Shown here in pieces: positions 1 to 8,322 of a stretch of DNA of 64,000 bases. Source of the DNA: AC-51 sp963749895 (GTDB lineage Bacteria > Actinomycetota > UBA4738 > HRBIN12); NCBI GenBank assembly GCA_963749895.1, contig CAVVOG010000001.1, positions 930,001-994,000 of the forward strand, in the 5' to 3' direction. The first letter of the stretch is position 1. Every line of letters begins with the position of its first letter. Below the pieces are notes generated by a model. The model was given only the letters and a program-made list of their open reading frames with translations. It made no database searches and was not told the DNA's origin. The position numbers and the translations under genes were made by a program.

Positions 1-294
1 TACGGATCCCAGGGCGGGGAAATCGCCAACATATGGATCATGATGCCCACGGGAGGCATGGTGTCCGCCCCCCCGGGCTTCGACCCGGCCAAAACCCTTC
101 TGAAGCAGAAGCTCAGCGACCACGAGTACGAGTACTTCATCGCAAGCGTGCTGTTCAGCGCGATCGAGATCACGAAGGCGTCGGGGGGAGAGGGCCCCGC
201 CTCGATCAGCACGGAGGAGGATGCCGCTTTGGGCGCGTTCTGCAAATCGTTCGGGGTGGGACCGGAGGCGATCCCACGCCACTTCGGGAGCTGA
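1..294 (+). CDS. C-terminal part of an unrecognised protein (cut by window start)
   Basis: The reading frame is open from base 1 to the TGA at 292-294, so only the last 97 residues are visible and the true start lies upstream. The tail is acidic and mixed, with no motif I recognise. Internal ATGs at 40 and 43 exist but have no clear ribosome binding site, and the frame upstream of them is open and reads like coding sequence. I therefore treat them as internal. Function unknown. Confidence 0.55.
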   Translation, partial: YGSQGGEIANIWIMMPTGGMVSAPPGFDPAKTLLKQKLSDHEYEYFIASVLFSAIEITKASGGEGPASISTEEDAALGAFCKSFGVGPEAIPRHFGS

Positions 295-490
295 GCGTTG
301 GTGGTCGCCCTCGCCCGCCCGGACCGTCCCGTCCATCGTTCTCGCGGGTTGAACAGCCATCGCCCCTCCCGTCTGGGCCGACCGCAACCCAACGCTACGC
401 CGCGCTCCCCGATCTGGAGAGGCGAAGGTCCCGATCTAGGGAGCTCGGTACGAAGAGCAGGAACGGATCTGCCGAGATCTCGGGAACCAG

Positions 491-1144
491 GTGGGGGAGA
501 TGACCTCGCTCGGGAACCAGGCTGTGCTCCTCCGCGACCGCGGGGACCTCGACGGAGCGATGTTGCTCCTCGTGGAGCAGGAACGGATCTGTCGCGGACT
601 CGAAGACCAGGACGGACTCCAGGCTTCCCTCGGCAACCAGGCGGTGATCCTCCACGACCGCGGCGACCTGGATGGAGCGATGGCGCTGTTCGAGGAGAAG
701 GAGCGGATCTGCCGCGAGCTGGGATACCTGGCGGGGCTGGCGAATGCTCTCTGGGGCGAGGCGGGGATCCTCCGCGACCGCGGGGACCAGGACGGAGTGA
801 TGGCCGTCCTCGAGGAGCAGGGACGTATCTGCGATGAGCTCGGTGACCACGCCAGGTTCATGGACTCGCTCAAGAGCCGGCTGGTCATCCTCCTCGAGCG
901 CCGCGACGCCGAAGGGACGGTGGCACTCCTCGAGGAGGGCGAGCGGCGCTGTCGAGGATCCGGCGACCAGGCGGGGTTGGCCGACATGCTCGCTCAGCGG
1001 GCAGCGGTGATCGGAGGGATCGGCCGGCCGGGGGAGGCCCTGCCGATCGCTGAGGAGGCGCTCGTGCTGGCACGCGAGCAGGGGTTGACGGACCTGGCCG
1101 CTCAGGTCGGATCGATATTGGACTTCCTGCGGCGGAACATGTGA
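491..1144 (+). CDS. TPR-repeat protein fragment, probably 5'-truncated
   Basis: The protein is built of about five 40-residue tetratricopeptide-like repeats, each with a helix ending in an ERICREL-type segment and a GNQA(V)ILRDRGDLDGA-type turn. Such kinesin-light-chain-like TPR arrays act as protein-interaction scaffolds, often in large signalling ATPases. The GTG at 491 falls inside a repeat. The same frame is open back to a TAG at 437-439, and codons 440-490 encode another good repeat half (YEEQERICRDLGNQ). The gene therefore looks like the 3' remnant of a longer TPR protein that lost its N-terminus, rather than a complete gene. Expression is uncertain. Confidence 0.6.
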   Translation: MGEMTSLGNQAVLLRDRGDLDGAMLLLVEQERICRGLEDQDGLQASLGNQAVILHDRGDLDGAMALFEEKERICRELGYLAGLANALWGEAGILRDRGDQDGVMAVLEEQGRICDELGDHARFMDSLKSRLVILLERRDAEGTVALLEEGERRCRGSGDQAGLADMLAQRAAVIGGIGRPGEALPIAEEALVLAREQGLTDLAAQVGSILDFLRRNM

Positions 1145-1193
1145 AGACCCCGCCGAGGACCGTGGGACGCAGAGGCACCCGGGAGGAAGAGCG

Positions 1194-1757
1194 ATGGGGG
1201 ACGGATCGGATCAGCCCCAACCTGCCGTCACGATCGGCGGGGAGGACATCCCTACCGGCGTGGTCGTGGCCGGGATCGTCGTCATCGCCCTCGGGGTCGC
1301 TGGGTTCTGGGTGCTCGCCAACAACACGGGCACTGGAGACGTCGAGACCGACGACGTGCGCGCCCGGTTCCGTTCCTTCGTCGAGGCCGTCGCGGACGGG
1401 GACGGTGAGGGAGCCTGCGCGATGATGGTCGACGAGACCGCGACCGCGTTCGCTGAGCGCGCAGCGCTCATCCTGGGTGTCGAGGACCCGTCGTGTGTCG
1501 AGATGGTCGCCGCCTTCGCTGCGGAGCGCACGCCGGAAGCCTCGACGTCGGTTCGGGGTATCGCGATCGTCGACGTCCGGTTGCCCGAAGCCGACGTCGA
1601 ACCCCCCGCTCCCCCGAGTCGCGCCGAGGTCGACATCTCCGAAGGCACCGTGGTTCTCGAGCGCGAGGAAGGGTGTGCGGGCTCGCCGGCGTGCTGGTCG
1701 GTCTCCGACGGCGGGCCCGTGTTCCGCCTGGCAGACCCGACCGGGGAAGGAGGATGA
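1194..1757 (+). CDS. Membrane-anchored hypothetical protein with small extracytoplasmic domain
   Basis: 187 residues. A short polar N-terminus is followed by one hydrophobic segment (about residues 21-43, VVVAGIVVIALGVAGFWVLA) and then an acidic soluble domain with a helix-rich start (RFRSFVEAVADGDGEGAC). That layout resembles the NTF2-like or DUF4878-like domains of small actinobacterial membrane proteins, but the match is weak. The start ATG has a GGGAGGAAGA site upstream. It begins a run of plus-strand genes, with the next start 2 nt beyond its stop, suggesting an operon running into the TrkA/RyR genes. Confidence 0.6.
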   Translation: MGDGSDQPQPAVTIGGEDIPTGVVVAGIVVIALGVAGFWVLANNTGTGDVETDDVRARFRSFVEAVADGDGEGACAMMVDETATAFAERAALILGVEDPSCVEMVAAFAAERTPEASTSVRGIAIVDVRLPEADVEPPAPPSRAEVDISEGTVVLEREEGCAGSPACWSVSDGGPVFRLADPTGEGG

Positions 1758-1758
1758 C

Positions 1759-2025
1759 GTGCTGCTGATCCTCGCTGGCTTCGTCGCGCACGTCGCCGCG
1801 GCGTTCGGACTCTTCTGGCTCCTCGCCTTCGCAGCGCATCTGTTCGGTGCCTACGAAGATCCCCGCATCGTCGAGATGGCCGGGTGGGAGCGGGCAATCA
1901 TGGTGCTGTGGGGTCTGGCCTCGATCGGATGGTGGAGGCAGTGGAGCCGCATGCGGCGTGAGGGCGGCCGATCGCGCTCCCGGCGCGGGACTTCCATCCG
2001 ACGGCCAGTCGATGGGCAGGCGTGA
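1759..2025 (+). CDS. Small two-TM hypothetical membrane protein
   Basis: 88 residues from the GTG at 1759. The site AAGGAGG at 1747-1753 and the position just after the preceding stop decide this start. Two hydrophobic stretches (about residues 2-27 and 42-60) flank a short loop. The C-terminus is strongly basic (RREGGRSRSRRG), as expected for a cytoplasmic tail. No family recognised. It sits between a membrane-anchored hypothetical and another small gene on the same strand. Confidence 0.55.
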   Translation: MLLILAGFVAHVAAAFGLFWLLAFAAHLFGAYEDPRIVEMAGWERAIMVLWGLASIGWWRQWSRMRREGGRSRSRRGTSIRRPVDGQA

Positions 2026-2040
2026 GGAAGGAGCACTCCG

Positions 2041-2409
2041 ATGGGTCTCGACAACTACGCGTCGCGGAGCCCTGGCGACGTCGTGTTCACCACGGAAGAT
2101 CAGGCGGCGTTCGATGCGGCGGGAGTCGAACTGTGCGGCGGCATGATGTCGGGCGAAGGCGGCTCGTTCCGCGGCAAGGTCTACCTGGACGTCGTCGACC
2201 GGGTCGCCGACGTGAGCCTCGGCCAGGAGTGGATCCCGCCGGAGACGATGCGAGAGGTCGCGGTCGCGTTCGAGCGCTGCGACCCGGCCGAGGTGGTCCG
2301 CGCGTCGAGCGGTGACCACTACCCGGTCACGGAGGCGGAGGTGCGGGGTCTCGCGGCGTTCTTCCGTCTCTGCGCCGACCGCGAGCTCGGACTGATCGGC
2401 TGGTGGTGA
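2041..2409 (+). CDS. Conserved-looking hypothetical protein (MGLDNYAS start)
   Basis: 122 residues beginning MGLDNYASRSPGD, an N-terminal signature I associate with a family of small uncharacterised bacterial proteins of about this size. No TM segment or catalytic motif is visible. A purine-rich AGGAAGGAG site lies just upstream of the ATG. It is 24 nt ahead of the TrkA/RyR gene and probably cotranscribed with it. Function unknown. Confidence 0.6.
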   Translation: MGLDNYASRSPGDVVFTTEDQAAFDAAGVELCGGMMSGEGGSFRGKVYLDVVDRVADVSLGQEWIPPETMREVAVAFERCDPAEVVRASSGDHYPVTEAEVRGLAAFFRLCADRELGLIGWW

Positions 2410-2433
2410 GGCGCGAGTGAGGGGCGGGATCGG

Positions 2434-4254
2434 ATGAGGGAGCGAGAGACTCCGAGGGCCGCGCCCCGTCGCCGCGTTCGGACGTTCTGGCGCCAGCGCG
2501 GCCGCCCGGCCTGGGAGTCGGTTCGCTGGCCGGCGATCGCGGCACTGTTCACCGGCGCGATCGTCCTCGGGTGGGTGGGGTTCGATCGCTACATGGTCGC
2601 TGCCGGTCAGCCCAGCTCGCTCTCCGACGATCTGTACCTCTCCCTCCAACTCATCGTGCTCCAATCGGGTGCGGTTCCACCGCCGATCCCCTGGCAGCTC
2701 GAGGTGGCCCGATTCCTGGTACCTGCGGTCGCGGCGTACGCGACCGTCAGCGCCGCCGCTGCCGTCCTCGGTGAACAGATCGGAGAGATGCGCGCTCGCA
2801 TGTCCTCGGATCACGCCGTCGTCTGCGGCCTCGGACGGCTCGGTGCCTCCCTCGCGCGAGCCCTCGCGGCCGCCGGGTATCACGTCGTCGCCGTGGAGGC
2901 AGATCCTCAGAACGGCGCGATCGGCGAGTGCCGCGAGGACGGCATCATCGTCCTGATCGGCGACGGTCGGGACCACACATTGCTGCGCAAGGCCGGGGTG
3001 AAGCGTGCCCGCTACCTGTTCGCCGTCACGGGAGACGACGGCGCGAACTCCGAGGTCGCCATCGAAGCACACGGACTCGTCGAGGGCCGCGAAGGACCTC
3101 CTCTCACCTGCTTCGTTCACATCATCGACGGCGAGCTCAACCGCATGCTCAAGCAGTGGGGTCTCGCCCAAGGGGGGGACGGCTCGTTCCGCCTCGAGTA
3201 CTTCAACGCCGCCGAGCGCGGAGCGCCGGCGCTGCTGCGAGACCACGAGCCGTTCGACGATCGGGGCCGGACGCCGCTCGGACAGCCCCACATCGTGATC
3301 GTGGGGCTGGGCGAGATGGGGAGCAACCTCGTCGTGCACGCCGCACGCCGCTGGAGATCGATCCGCGGTGACGACGGGAGTCGCTTCAAGGTCACCGTGG
3401 TCGACGACGATGCGGATCGACACGTCGCCGCCCTCTGCGAGCGGTACCCGCGGTTGGAGGACGTCTGCGAGATGAGGGCGCACCGCATGGCCCTCGACTC
3501 GGTAGGGTTCGCGCGCGCCGACTTCCTCCAAGATCCGAACGGCGACTGCGACGTCACGAGCGTCTACGTCTGTGTCGGCCACGACGCCGCGGGGCTGAGC
3601 GCCGCGCTTCACCTGCGCCGCAGGCTCGGCACCCGCGACGTGCCGATCGTCGTCAGGACCACCCAGAGCGGTGGCCTGGGCACGCTCGTGCGTGGTGGGG
3701 ACGATGAGGTGGCCTACGGCGACCTGTCCGTGTTCGGGCTGGTGGACCTCGTCTGCAGGCCGGACGTCCTGCTCGAAGGGCAGAACGAGGTCCTGGCACG
3801 TGCGATCCACGAGGACTACGTGCGCCGCCAGCGCGAGGGGGGCGAGACGCCCGAGACCAACCCGTCGATGGTCGAGTGGGAGCGGCTCCCCGATCCCCTC
3901 AGGGAGTCGAACCGGCGTCAGGCCGCAGACATCGGCAGGAAGCTCACGGCGGTCGGATGCGACGTCGAGCCGCTGATCGATTGGGACGCTCCGCCGCTCG
4001 CGTTCGCACCGGATGAGGTGGAACTGCTCGCTGTCATGGAACACGACCGTTGGTGGGAGGAGCGCGCGGTGGGCGGATGGACCCTCGGGGCGAAGGACGT
4101 CGAACGGAAGACGAGCCCGTATCTGGTGCCGTACGGCGATCTGCCCGAGGAGATCAAGGACTACGACCGCGACACGGTTCGCGCGATGCCGGCGTTCCTG
4201 GCCGCCGTCGGCTTCGCGGTGGTCCGACTGGGACGGGAGGCATCGCATGGCTGA
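2434..4254 (+). CDS. Two-TM protein with tandem TrkA-N (RCK-like) domains and C-terminal RyR domain
   Basis: 606 residues. The N-terminus has two hydrophobic segments (about 32-50 and 91-113) separated by a pore-loop-sized stretch that lacks a potassium selectivity TVGYG. A first Rossmann NAD(P)-binding TrkA-N domain begins at about 127 (VVCGLGRLGASLA, acidic residue EAD after beta2) and a second at about 285 (IVIVGLGEMGS). The last 75 residues form a RyR domain (VMEHDRWWEERAVGGW, SPYLVPYGDLPEE). RCK domains gate ion channels in response to nucleotides. RyR domains are ligand- or protein-binding modules shared with ryanodine receptors. I infer a nucleotide-responsive membrane effector. The stop overlaps the next start by 8 bp, so the two products are probably made together. 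Confidence 0.8.
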   Translation: MRERETPRAAPRRRVRTFWRQRGRPAWESVRWPAIAALFTGAIVLGWVGFDRYMVAAGQPSSLSDDLYLSLQLIVLQSGAVPPPIPWQLEVARFLVPAVAAYATVSAAAAVLGEQIGEMRARMSSDHAVVCGLGRLGASLARALAAAGYHVVAVEADPQNGAIGECREDGIIVLIGDGRDHTLLRKAGVKRARYLFAVTGDDGANSEVAIEAHGLVEGREGPPLTCFVHIIDGELNRMLKQWGLAQGGDGSFRLEYFNAAERGAPALLRDHEPFDDRGRTPLGQPHIVIVGLGEMGSNLVVHAARRWRSIRGDDGSRFKVTVVDDDADRHVAALCERYPRLEDVCEMRAHRMALDSVGFARADFLQDPNGDCDVTSVYVCVGHDAAGLSAALHLRRRLGTRDVPIVVRTTQSGGLGTLVRGGDDEVAYGDLSVFGLVDLVCRPDVLLEGQNEVLARAIHEDYVRRQREGGETPETNPSMVEWERLPDPLRESNRRQAADIGRKLTAVGCDVEPLIDWDAPPLAFAPDEVELLAVMEHDRWWEERAVGGWTLGAKDVERKTSPYLVPYGDLPEEIKDYDRDTVRAMPAFLAAVGFAVVRLGREASHG

Positions 4255-6739
4255 TCCTGGCAAGAGCGCGCAGCGGGCATGGCTTCACGAGCAGGTTGCC
4301 GCGTACAAGGAGGCGTTCCCGCGCTACCAGCGGTACGCGGACGTCCTGCACGACGTGCTCGCCGCGAAGGCGCGGGAGATCGCGCCGCTCGCGATCATCC
4401 AGACGCGGCCCAAGAGCGTGGCGAGCTTCGCCGGGAAGGTGATCCGCAAGCGCTCGAAGTACCGCGACCCCGTCAACCAGCTCACGGATCTCTGCGGCGC
4501 CCGCGTGATCGCTCGGACCGAGACCGAGGTCCGCGCGTTCTGCGACTTCATCGAGGACCGGTTCGAGATCGATTGGGACAACACGGTCGCGCGGGGTCAC
4601 TTCGAGATGGGCTGGGGGACAGCCGAGGACCCGGGCCAGCTCGGGGCGGCGGAGTTCGGCTACCGTTCCGTCCACTACGTCGTATCGGTCGGGCCAGACT
4701 CGGATCTGGGCGTCAGGGTGCCGAAGGCCATCCGTGGACTGAAGGCCGAGGTTCAGGTGCGGACGACGGCCGAACACGCCTGGGCCGACTTCGGGCACGA
4801 TCTCTCCTACAAGGGAGCGTTCCGTCTTCCCCTGAAGTGGCAGCGACAGCTGTCCATCATCGCGGCCCAGCTCGAGGACGTGGATCATGCGTTCGCCGAG
4901 ATCGAGCGTGGGATGCGGGCCTACGCCTCCAGCTACGGTGCGTACCGAGACGAGGGGCAGCTGCGCGAGGAGATCGAGACGCTCGAGACGATCCTGCGCT
5001 ACGACCGCAGGAACGCCGAGATCGCATCCCAGGCCGGTCGGCTCTGGATGACGCTCGGGGAGTGGGACGACGCGATCCGGGTCCTGTCCAGGTTCGTCGA
5101 CCCCGAGCGCCCAGCGCAGGCACCCGAGCCGATCCTCAGGGATCTCGGCGTGTCGCTGTGCAAGCGCCACCGGGAGAGCCGCAGCAGCCCCGGCTTCGAA
5201 CAGGGTCGCCGCTACCTCGAACTGGCGGCCGACACGGGGGATCCCGACGCGCTCTCCTCGCTCGCCGGGACGTGGAAGGACGTGGACGAACGCAGGGCGC
5301 GTGAGTACTACCGGGCCGCGTTCGAGGCCGACCCCACGGACTTCTACCCTTTGTCGAACTACCTCGAACTCGAGGTTCGGCGCACGAAGGACACCGCGAT
5401 CCTCGAGATCCTCCGCCCCGATATCGAGGCCGCCGCCGCGCGGTGCAGGGCGCAGGCGGATGTGGGCACCAACCTCCCTTGGACCTACTTCGGCATCGGG
5501 ATGCTGCAGCTGTTCCTCGGTGAGCCGTACGAGAGCCTGCGCGCGTACGCGAAGGCGATCCAGGCCAGCACCGCCGACTGGATGATCGAGGGCTCGCTCG
5601 AGTCGCTCGAACGGCTCTCCGTCGTCGGCAGGAAGCTCCCCGGTTACGAGTGGGCGCGCAGGATGCTCATGCTCGGGCTCGCCTCGAGGTTCCCCTCCAA
5701 GGAGCGGCATCGGAAGGTGGCGCGTCTGTCGACGACCGGCGCCGCGAGCATCCAGGCCCCGATCCTGATCGTCGTTGGGGGAACCCATCCCGCGATCGAG
5801 AGCAAGATGAAGGGCTACCAGGATCTCATGCTCGGGGCCCTCGTCGACTTCCGGGGGACGGTCATCTCCGGCGGCACCCGCCAGGGGGTGAGCGGCCTCG
5901 TGGGGGAGGTGTCTCGGGAGTACAGGGGTCGGGTGCACGCCCTCGCGTACCTGCCGCGACGGCTCCCGCCCGACGCCACGCTCGACCGGCGATACACCGA
6001 GATCAGGAGGACGGAGGGTTCGACGTTCAGCGCGCTCGAGCCGCTGCAGAACTGGATCGATATCGTCGCCTCAGGCATCGACCCCAGGGACGTGAAGCTG
6101 CTCGGCTTCAACGGCGGCGACATCGCGGCGATCGAGTACCGGATCGCGCTCGCCCTCGGGGCGTCCGTGGGGGTGATCGAGGAGTCCGGTCGTGAAGCCG
6201 CCAAACTGCTGTCCGATGAGCAGTGGGCGGTCTCGGACACGCTGGTCCCGATGCCGGCCGATGCGTACACGGTCCGTGCCTTCGTGGGATCGGGGGTCTC
6301 GCAGCTGTCCGTGGAGGACCGGGAGGTCATCGCCAGGGCGATCCACGACGCGTATCGGGAGGAGCAGGCTGCACGCTGGGACGAACTCGAGGACGGGATC
6401 AGGCGCTCGAACCGGCTGCAGGCGGAGCACATCTTCGAGAAGCTCCGGGAGATCGGGTGCTCCGTGCAGACGGTCCCCGACCGTGGGATCCGCCGGGCGC
6501 GCTTCACGGACGACGAGGTCGAGGTGATGGCGGAGATGGAGCACGGGCGCTGGAACGCCGAGCGGTTGGCCGCCGGCTGGCGATGGGGGCAGCGCAAGGA
6601 TGTGGCCAGGAAGATCAGCCCCTACCTCGTCCCGTGGTCGGATCTGTCGGAGGAGGTGCGGGACCTCGATCGGAACACCGTGCGGCGTATCCCCGAGTTC
6701 CTCGCGACCGTCGGGATCGAGATCATCCGGGGGGAGTAG
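4247..6739 (+). CDS. RelA/SpoT synthetase - TPR - SLOG-like - RyR multidomain protein
   Basis: 830 residues from the ATG overlapping the TrkA/RyR stop. Residues ~50-200 form a RelA/SpoT nucleotidyltransferase domain with key residues kept: DLCGAR (Asp81), FGYRSVHY (Tyr139, His143) and EVQVRT (Glu168), then HAWADFGHDL. There is no HD hydrolase domain. Residues ~235-480 are TPR-like helices. Residues ~503-680 look like a SLOG/TRPM-type Rossmann domain (ILIVVGGTH, VISGGTRQGVSG, LLGFNGGD). Residues ~755-825 are a RyR domain matching that of the upstream protein. By family, it should transfer pyrophosphate to a nucleotide (alarmone type). SLOG and RyR suggest ligand sensing. Fusion of all four domains is unusual, and pairing with a channel-like RyR protein suggests a signal-effector system. 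Confidence 0.82.
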   Translation: MADPGKSAQRAWLHEQVAAYKEAFPRYQRYADVLHDVLAAKAREIAPLAIIQTRPKSVASFAGKVIRKRSKYRDPVNQLTDLCGARVIARTETEVRAFCDFIEDRFEIDWDNTVARGHFEMGWGTAEDPGQLGAAEFGYRSVHYVVSVGPDSDLGVRVPKAIRGLKAEVQVRTTAEHAWADFGHDLSYKGAFRLPLKWQRQLSIIAAQLEDVDHAFAEIERGMRAYASSYGAYRDEGQLREEIETLETILRYDRRNAEIASQAGRLWMTLGEWDDAIRVLSRFVDPERPAQAPEPILRDLGVSLCKRHRESRSSPGFEQGRRYLELAADTGDPDALSSLAGTWKDVDERRAREYYRAAFEADPTDFYPLSNYLELEVRRTKDTAILEILRPDIEAAAARCRAQADVGTNLPWTYFGIGMLQLFLGEPYESLRAYAKAIQASTADWMIEGSLESLERLSVVGRKLPGYEWARRMLMLGLASRFPSKERHRKVARLSTTGAASIQAPILIVVGGTHPAIESKMKGYQDLMLGALVDFRGTVISGGTRQGVSGLVGEVSREYRGRVHALAYLPRRLPPDATLDRRYTEIRRTEGSTFSALEPLQNWIDIVASGIDPRDVKLLGFNGGDIAAIEYRIALALGASVGVIEESGREAAKLLSDEQWAVSDTLVPMPADAYTVRAFVGSGVSQLSVEDREVIARAIHDAYREEQAARWDELEDGIRRSNRLQAEHIFEKLREIGCSVQTVPDRGIRRARFTDDEVEVMAEMEHGRWNAERLAAGWRWGQRKDVARKISPYLVPWSDLSEEVRDLDRNTVRRIPEFLATVGIEIIRGE

Positions 6740-6937
6740 TCGGCGTTCGGAACGGGTCCGGCTGTCGTAGACGGCCCTTCGTCCCGAGGTCCCCTCTCTT
6801 ACGGGGCTTCCACCTCTACGATCCACTTCGCGAGCTTGGAAGACGTTCAGCTGAGGAGGTTCAACGACGAGCGGTAACGATCAGGGCCATCGCGCGGTTC
6901 ATTGGTTGCCCCACTCGCCGGCACGGTGAAGGGTCTG

Positions 6938-7054
6938 CTAGAACTGGCGAAGGCGTTGCAGTTCTCTGGAGGACCAGCGGTTGGAGCGGCCCGACTTATG
7001 CGGCTTGCACAGACCGCAGGCACGGACCTTCTTCTTGTAGCGCTTCCTGGCCAC
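6938..7054 (-). CDS. 38-residue basic protein with CxxC, MARKRYKKK type
   Basis: A short minus-strand gene read from the GTG at 7054. AGGAGG lies 9 nt upstream (7064-7069 on the plus strand), which is strong support for translation. The product starts VARKRYKKKVRACGLCKPHK and ends in a helix-like RELQRLRQF. The CGLCKPH patch could bind a metal with Cys and His. Lysine/arginine richness suggests RNA or DNA binding. I have an impression of similar tiny proteins in other actinobacteria but cannot name a family. Confidence 0.65.
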   Translation of the reverse strand: MARKRYKKKVRACGLCKPHKSGRSNRWSSRELQRLRQF

Positions 7055-7071
7055 GGCGGATTGCCTCCTCG

Positions 7072-7087
7072 CCGAGCGTTCGCTCGG
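7072..7087. promoter_or_regulatory. Perfect inverted repeat upstream of the 38-residue gene
   Basis: CCGAGCG-TT-CGCTCGG, seven perfect base pairs around a two-base centre, immediately upstream of the AGGAGG site of the minus-strand gene at 6938-7054. It could be an operator or a small RNA hairpin shielding the ribosome binding site. Which protein would bind is unknown. Confidence 0.4.
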
Positions 7088-7237
7088 ATCGGAGGGGAAG
7101 ACCGCCGGATGAGTGCAGGAAGTAGCTCACGCCCATCACCCTACCCAGCCCTCGAGGCGCCCGCATCCCCATCGCCGGGTAAGCGAAGGGCGTCTCTTTG
7201 AATGGACCGCACATGATCGTGTGGTCTCCCGTTGTGG

Positions 7238-7906
7238 TCATGCTTCCCTGTCGATGGCGGCGAGCCGGTCACGAGCCTCCTGATCGTCGACGATCTCCCA
7301 CCCCGGCAGTTCGTGCTCCAGCCTGGGACCCGGCTTGGCGTTGCTCTTGCCCTGGGTGGTCGGCCCCAGGAATCCTCTCTTCCGAGCCTCGCCCACCCAA
7401 CCCTTCACGGTGTCACGTGGGTAGCCGCTCCCAAGGGTCTCCTGCATCCGTTGAACGGGTGCTCTCGGACTCGCGTTGGCTGCCTTCAGATAGTTGACGG
7501 CCACCCATGACAGGAACGCGTCGGAGAGCCCGCGGCGTCCCGGCCGGGCCCCAGGCTCTGGCATGTCGGCCGGCGTTTGACCGGGGTCAGGATCTGCTGT
7601 TCGCTCGCCCGCCCGGAGGTCTTCAAGGACTTCACCGAGCTTGAGGGAGTGAAGAACGCGGGCAGTGATCCCTCCGGGCGGCAACTCGTTCATCGACTTC
7701 ATGAACACCACGCCGTTCGGGCGGATGTCGAGCCCGAACAAATACAGCCTCCCGTCAGCTTGAGGGATGAAGTGCAGATACAGGTCCCACTGGTGGCCGG
7801 CGCCAACGGTCATCGCCCCGGCCATGATCTCCCGTCCCTTGTCCCACGGTGGTGCGGCGTCGGCCAGGCGCCGGAAAGGTCGCTTCTTGTCGCGTCCCTC
7901 AGTCAT
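7238..7906 (-). CDS. Hypothetical protein with C-terminal HTH-like segment
   Basis: 222 residues. AAGGAG lies 6 nt before the ATG. The N-terminal half has a beta-rich stretch (HQWDLYLHFIPQADGRLYLF) and then a helix-rich part. The C-terminal ~70 residues (YLKAANASPRAPVQRMQETL, RDTVKGWVGEARKRGFLGP) read like a helix-turn-helix that selects promoters or DNA ends, as in many actinobacterial plasmid or phage-borne proteins. No enzyme motif. It is transcribed divergently from the small gene at 8012. Confidence 0.5.
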   Translation of the reverse strand: MTEGRDKKRPFRRLADAAPPWDKGREIMAGAMTVGAGHQWDLYLHFIPQADGRLYLFGLDIRPNGVVFMKSMNELPPGGITARVLHSLKLGEVLEDLRAGERTADPDPGQTPADMPEPGARPGRRGLSDAFLSWVAVNYLKAANASPRAPVQRMQETLGSGYPRDTVKGWVGEARKRGFLGPTTQGKSNAKPGPRLEHELPGWEIVDDQEARDRLAAIDREA

Positions 7907-7968
7907 CTGTCGCTCCTTCTCGCATACGGGATAAGCATACAGTGTTTACGCCCTAGCGTCATCTACTA

Positions 7969-7986
7969 GGTCCTATTATGGGGACC
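7969..7986. promoter_or_regulatory. Inverted repeat GGTCC-N8-GGACC over a TATTAT box
   Basis: In the divergent region between 7906 and 8012, GGTCC (7969-7973) and GGACC (7982-7986) flank TATTAT (7974-7979), a good -10 hexamer for the plus-strand gene at 8012. On the other strand TATGCT at 7934-7939 could serve the minus-strand gene. A repressor bound at the repeat would block the plus promoter; this is inference from geometry. Confidence 0.4.
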
Positions 7987-8011
7987 GTACCGGATAGGAG
8001 GTGAAGACCTG

Positions 8012-8245
8012 ATGACGCTGGAGATGCACTTCGACGGTCCCATGACCGACGACGAGTTCGAGTTCATCAAGCAACAGCTGCCGTACATGAGCGACGACGA
8101 CGTCGCCGACTACGTGGGCTTCCTCGAGCTCCTCTTGCTCGAGGGAACGATGTTCAGCGACCGATGCGTCGGCTGCGTGTTCCAAGCCGAGAACGGCGCT
8201 CGAGCCGCCGCTCTCGCCCGGGCCGAGCGCGACCGTCGGCTGTAG
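8012..8245 (+). CDS. Small acidic hypothetical protein
   Basis: 77 residues. The ATG is preceded by AGGAGGTG at about 9 nt. The N-terminal part is very acidic (MTDDEFEFIKQQLPYMSDDD). A C-terminal helix contains CVGC, a possible metal-binding pair. No recognised family. It is the first plus-strand gene of an island of unfamiliar genes running to 9987. Confidence 0.55.
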   Translation: MTLEMHFDGPMTDDEFEFIKQQLPYMSDDDVADYVGFLELLLLEGTMFSDRCVGCVFQAENGARAAALARAERDRRL

Positions 8246-8250
8246 GCCCA

Positions 8251-8294
8251 CCGGATGCCAGCCCCCACTCAGCGAGTGGGGACCTGCATGCCGG
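8251..8294 (+). terminator. Nested hairpin between two island genes
   Basis: CCCCACTC-AGC-GAGTGGGG (8263-8281) forms an eight-pair stem. Outer CCGG/CCGG and ATGC/GCAT pairs extend it with a bulge. No T tract follows, and an AAGGAGGAAG site for the next gene lies 28 nt downstream. It may attenuate transcription or protect the mRNA end of the upstream gene. Confidence 0.4.
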
Positions 8295-8322
8295 GATGAC
8301 CACCACAATCAAGGAGGAAGAG

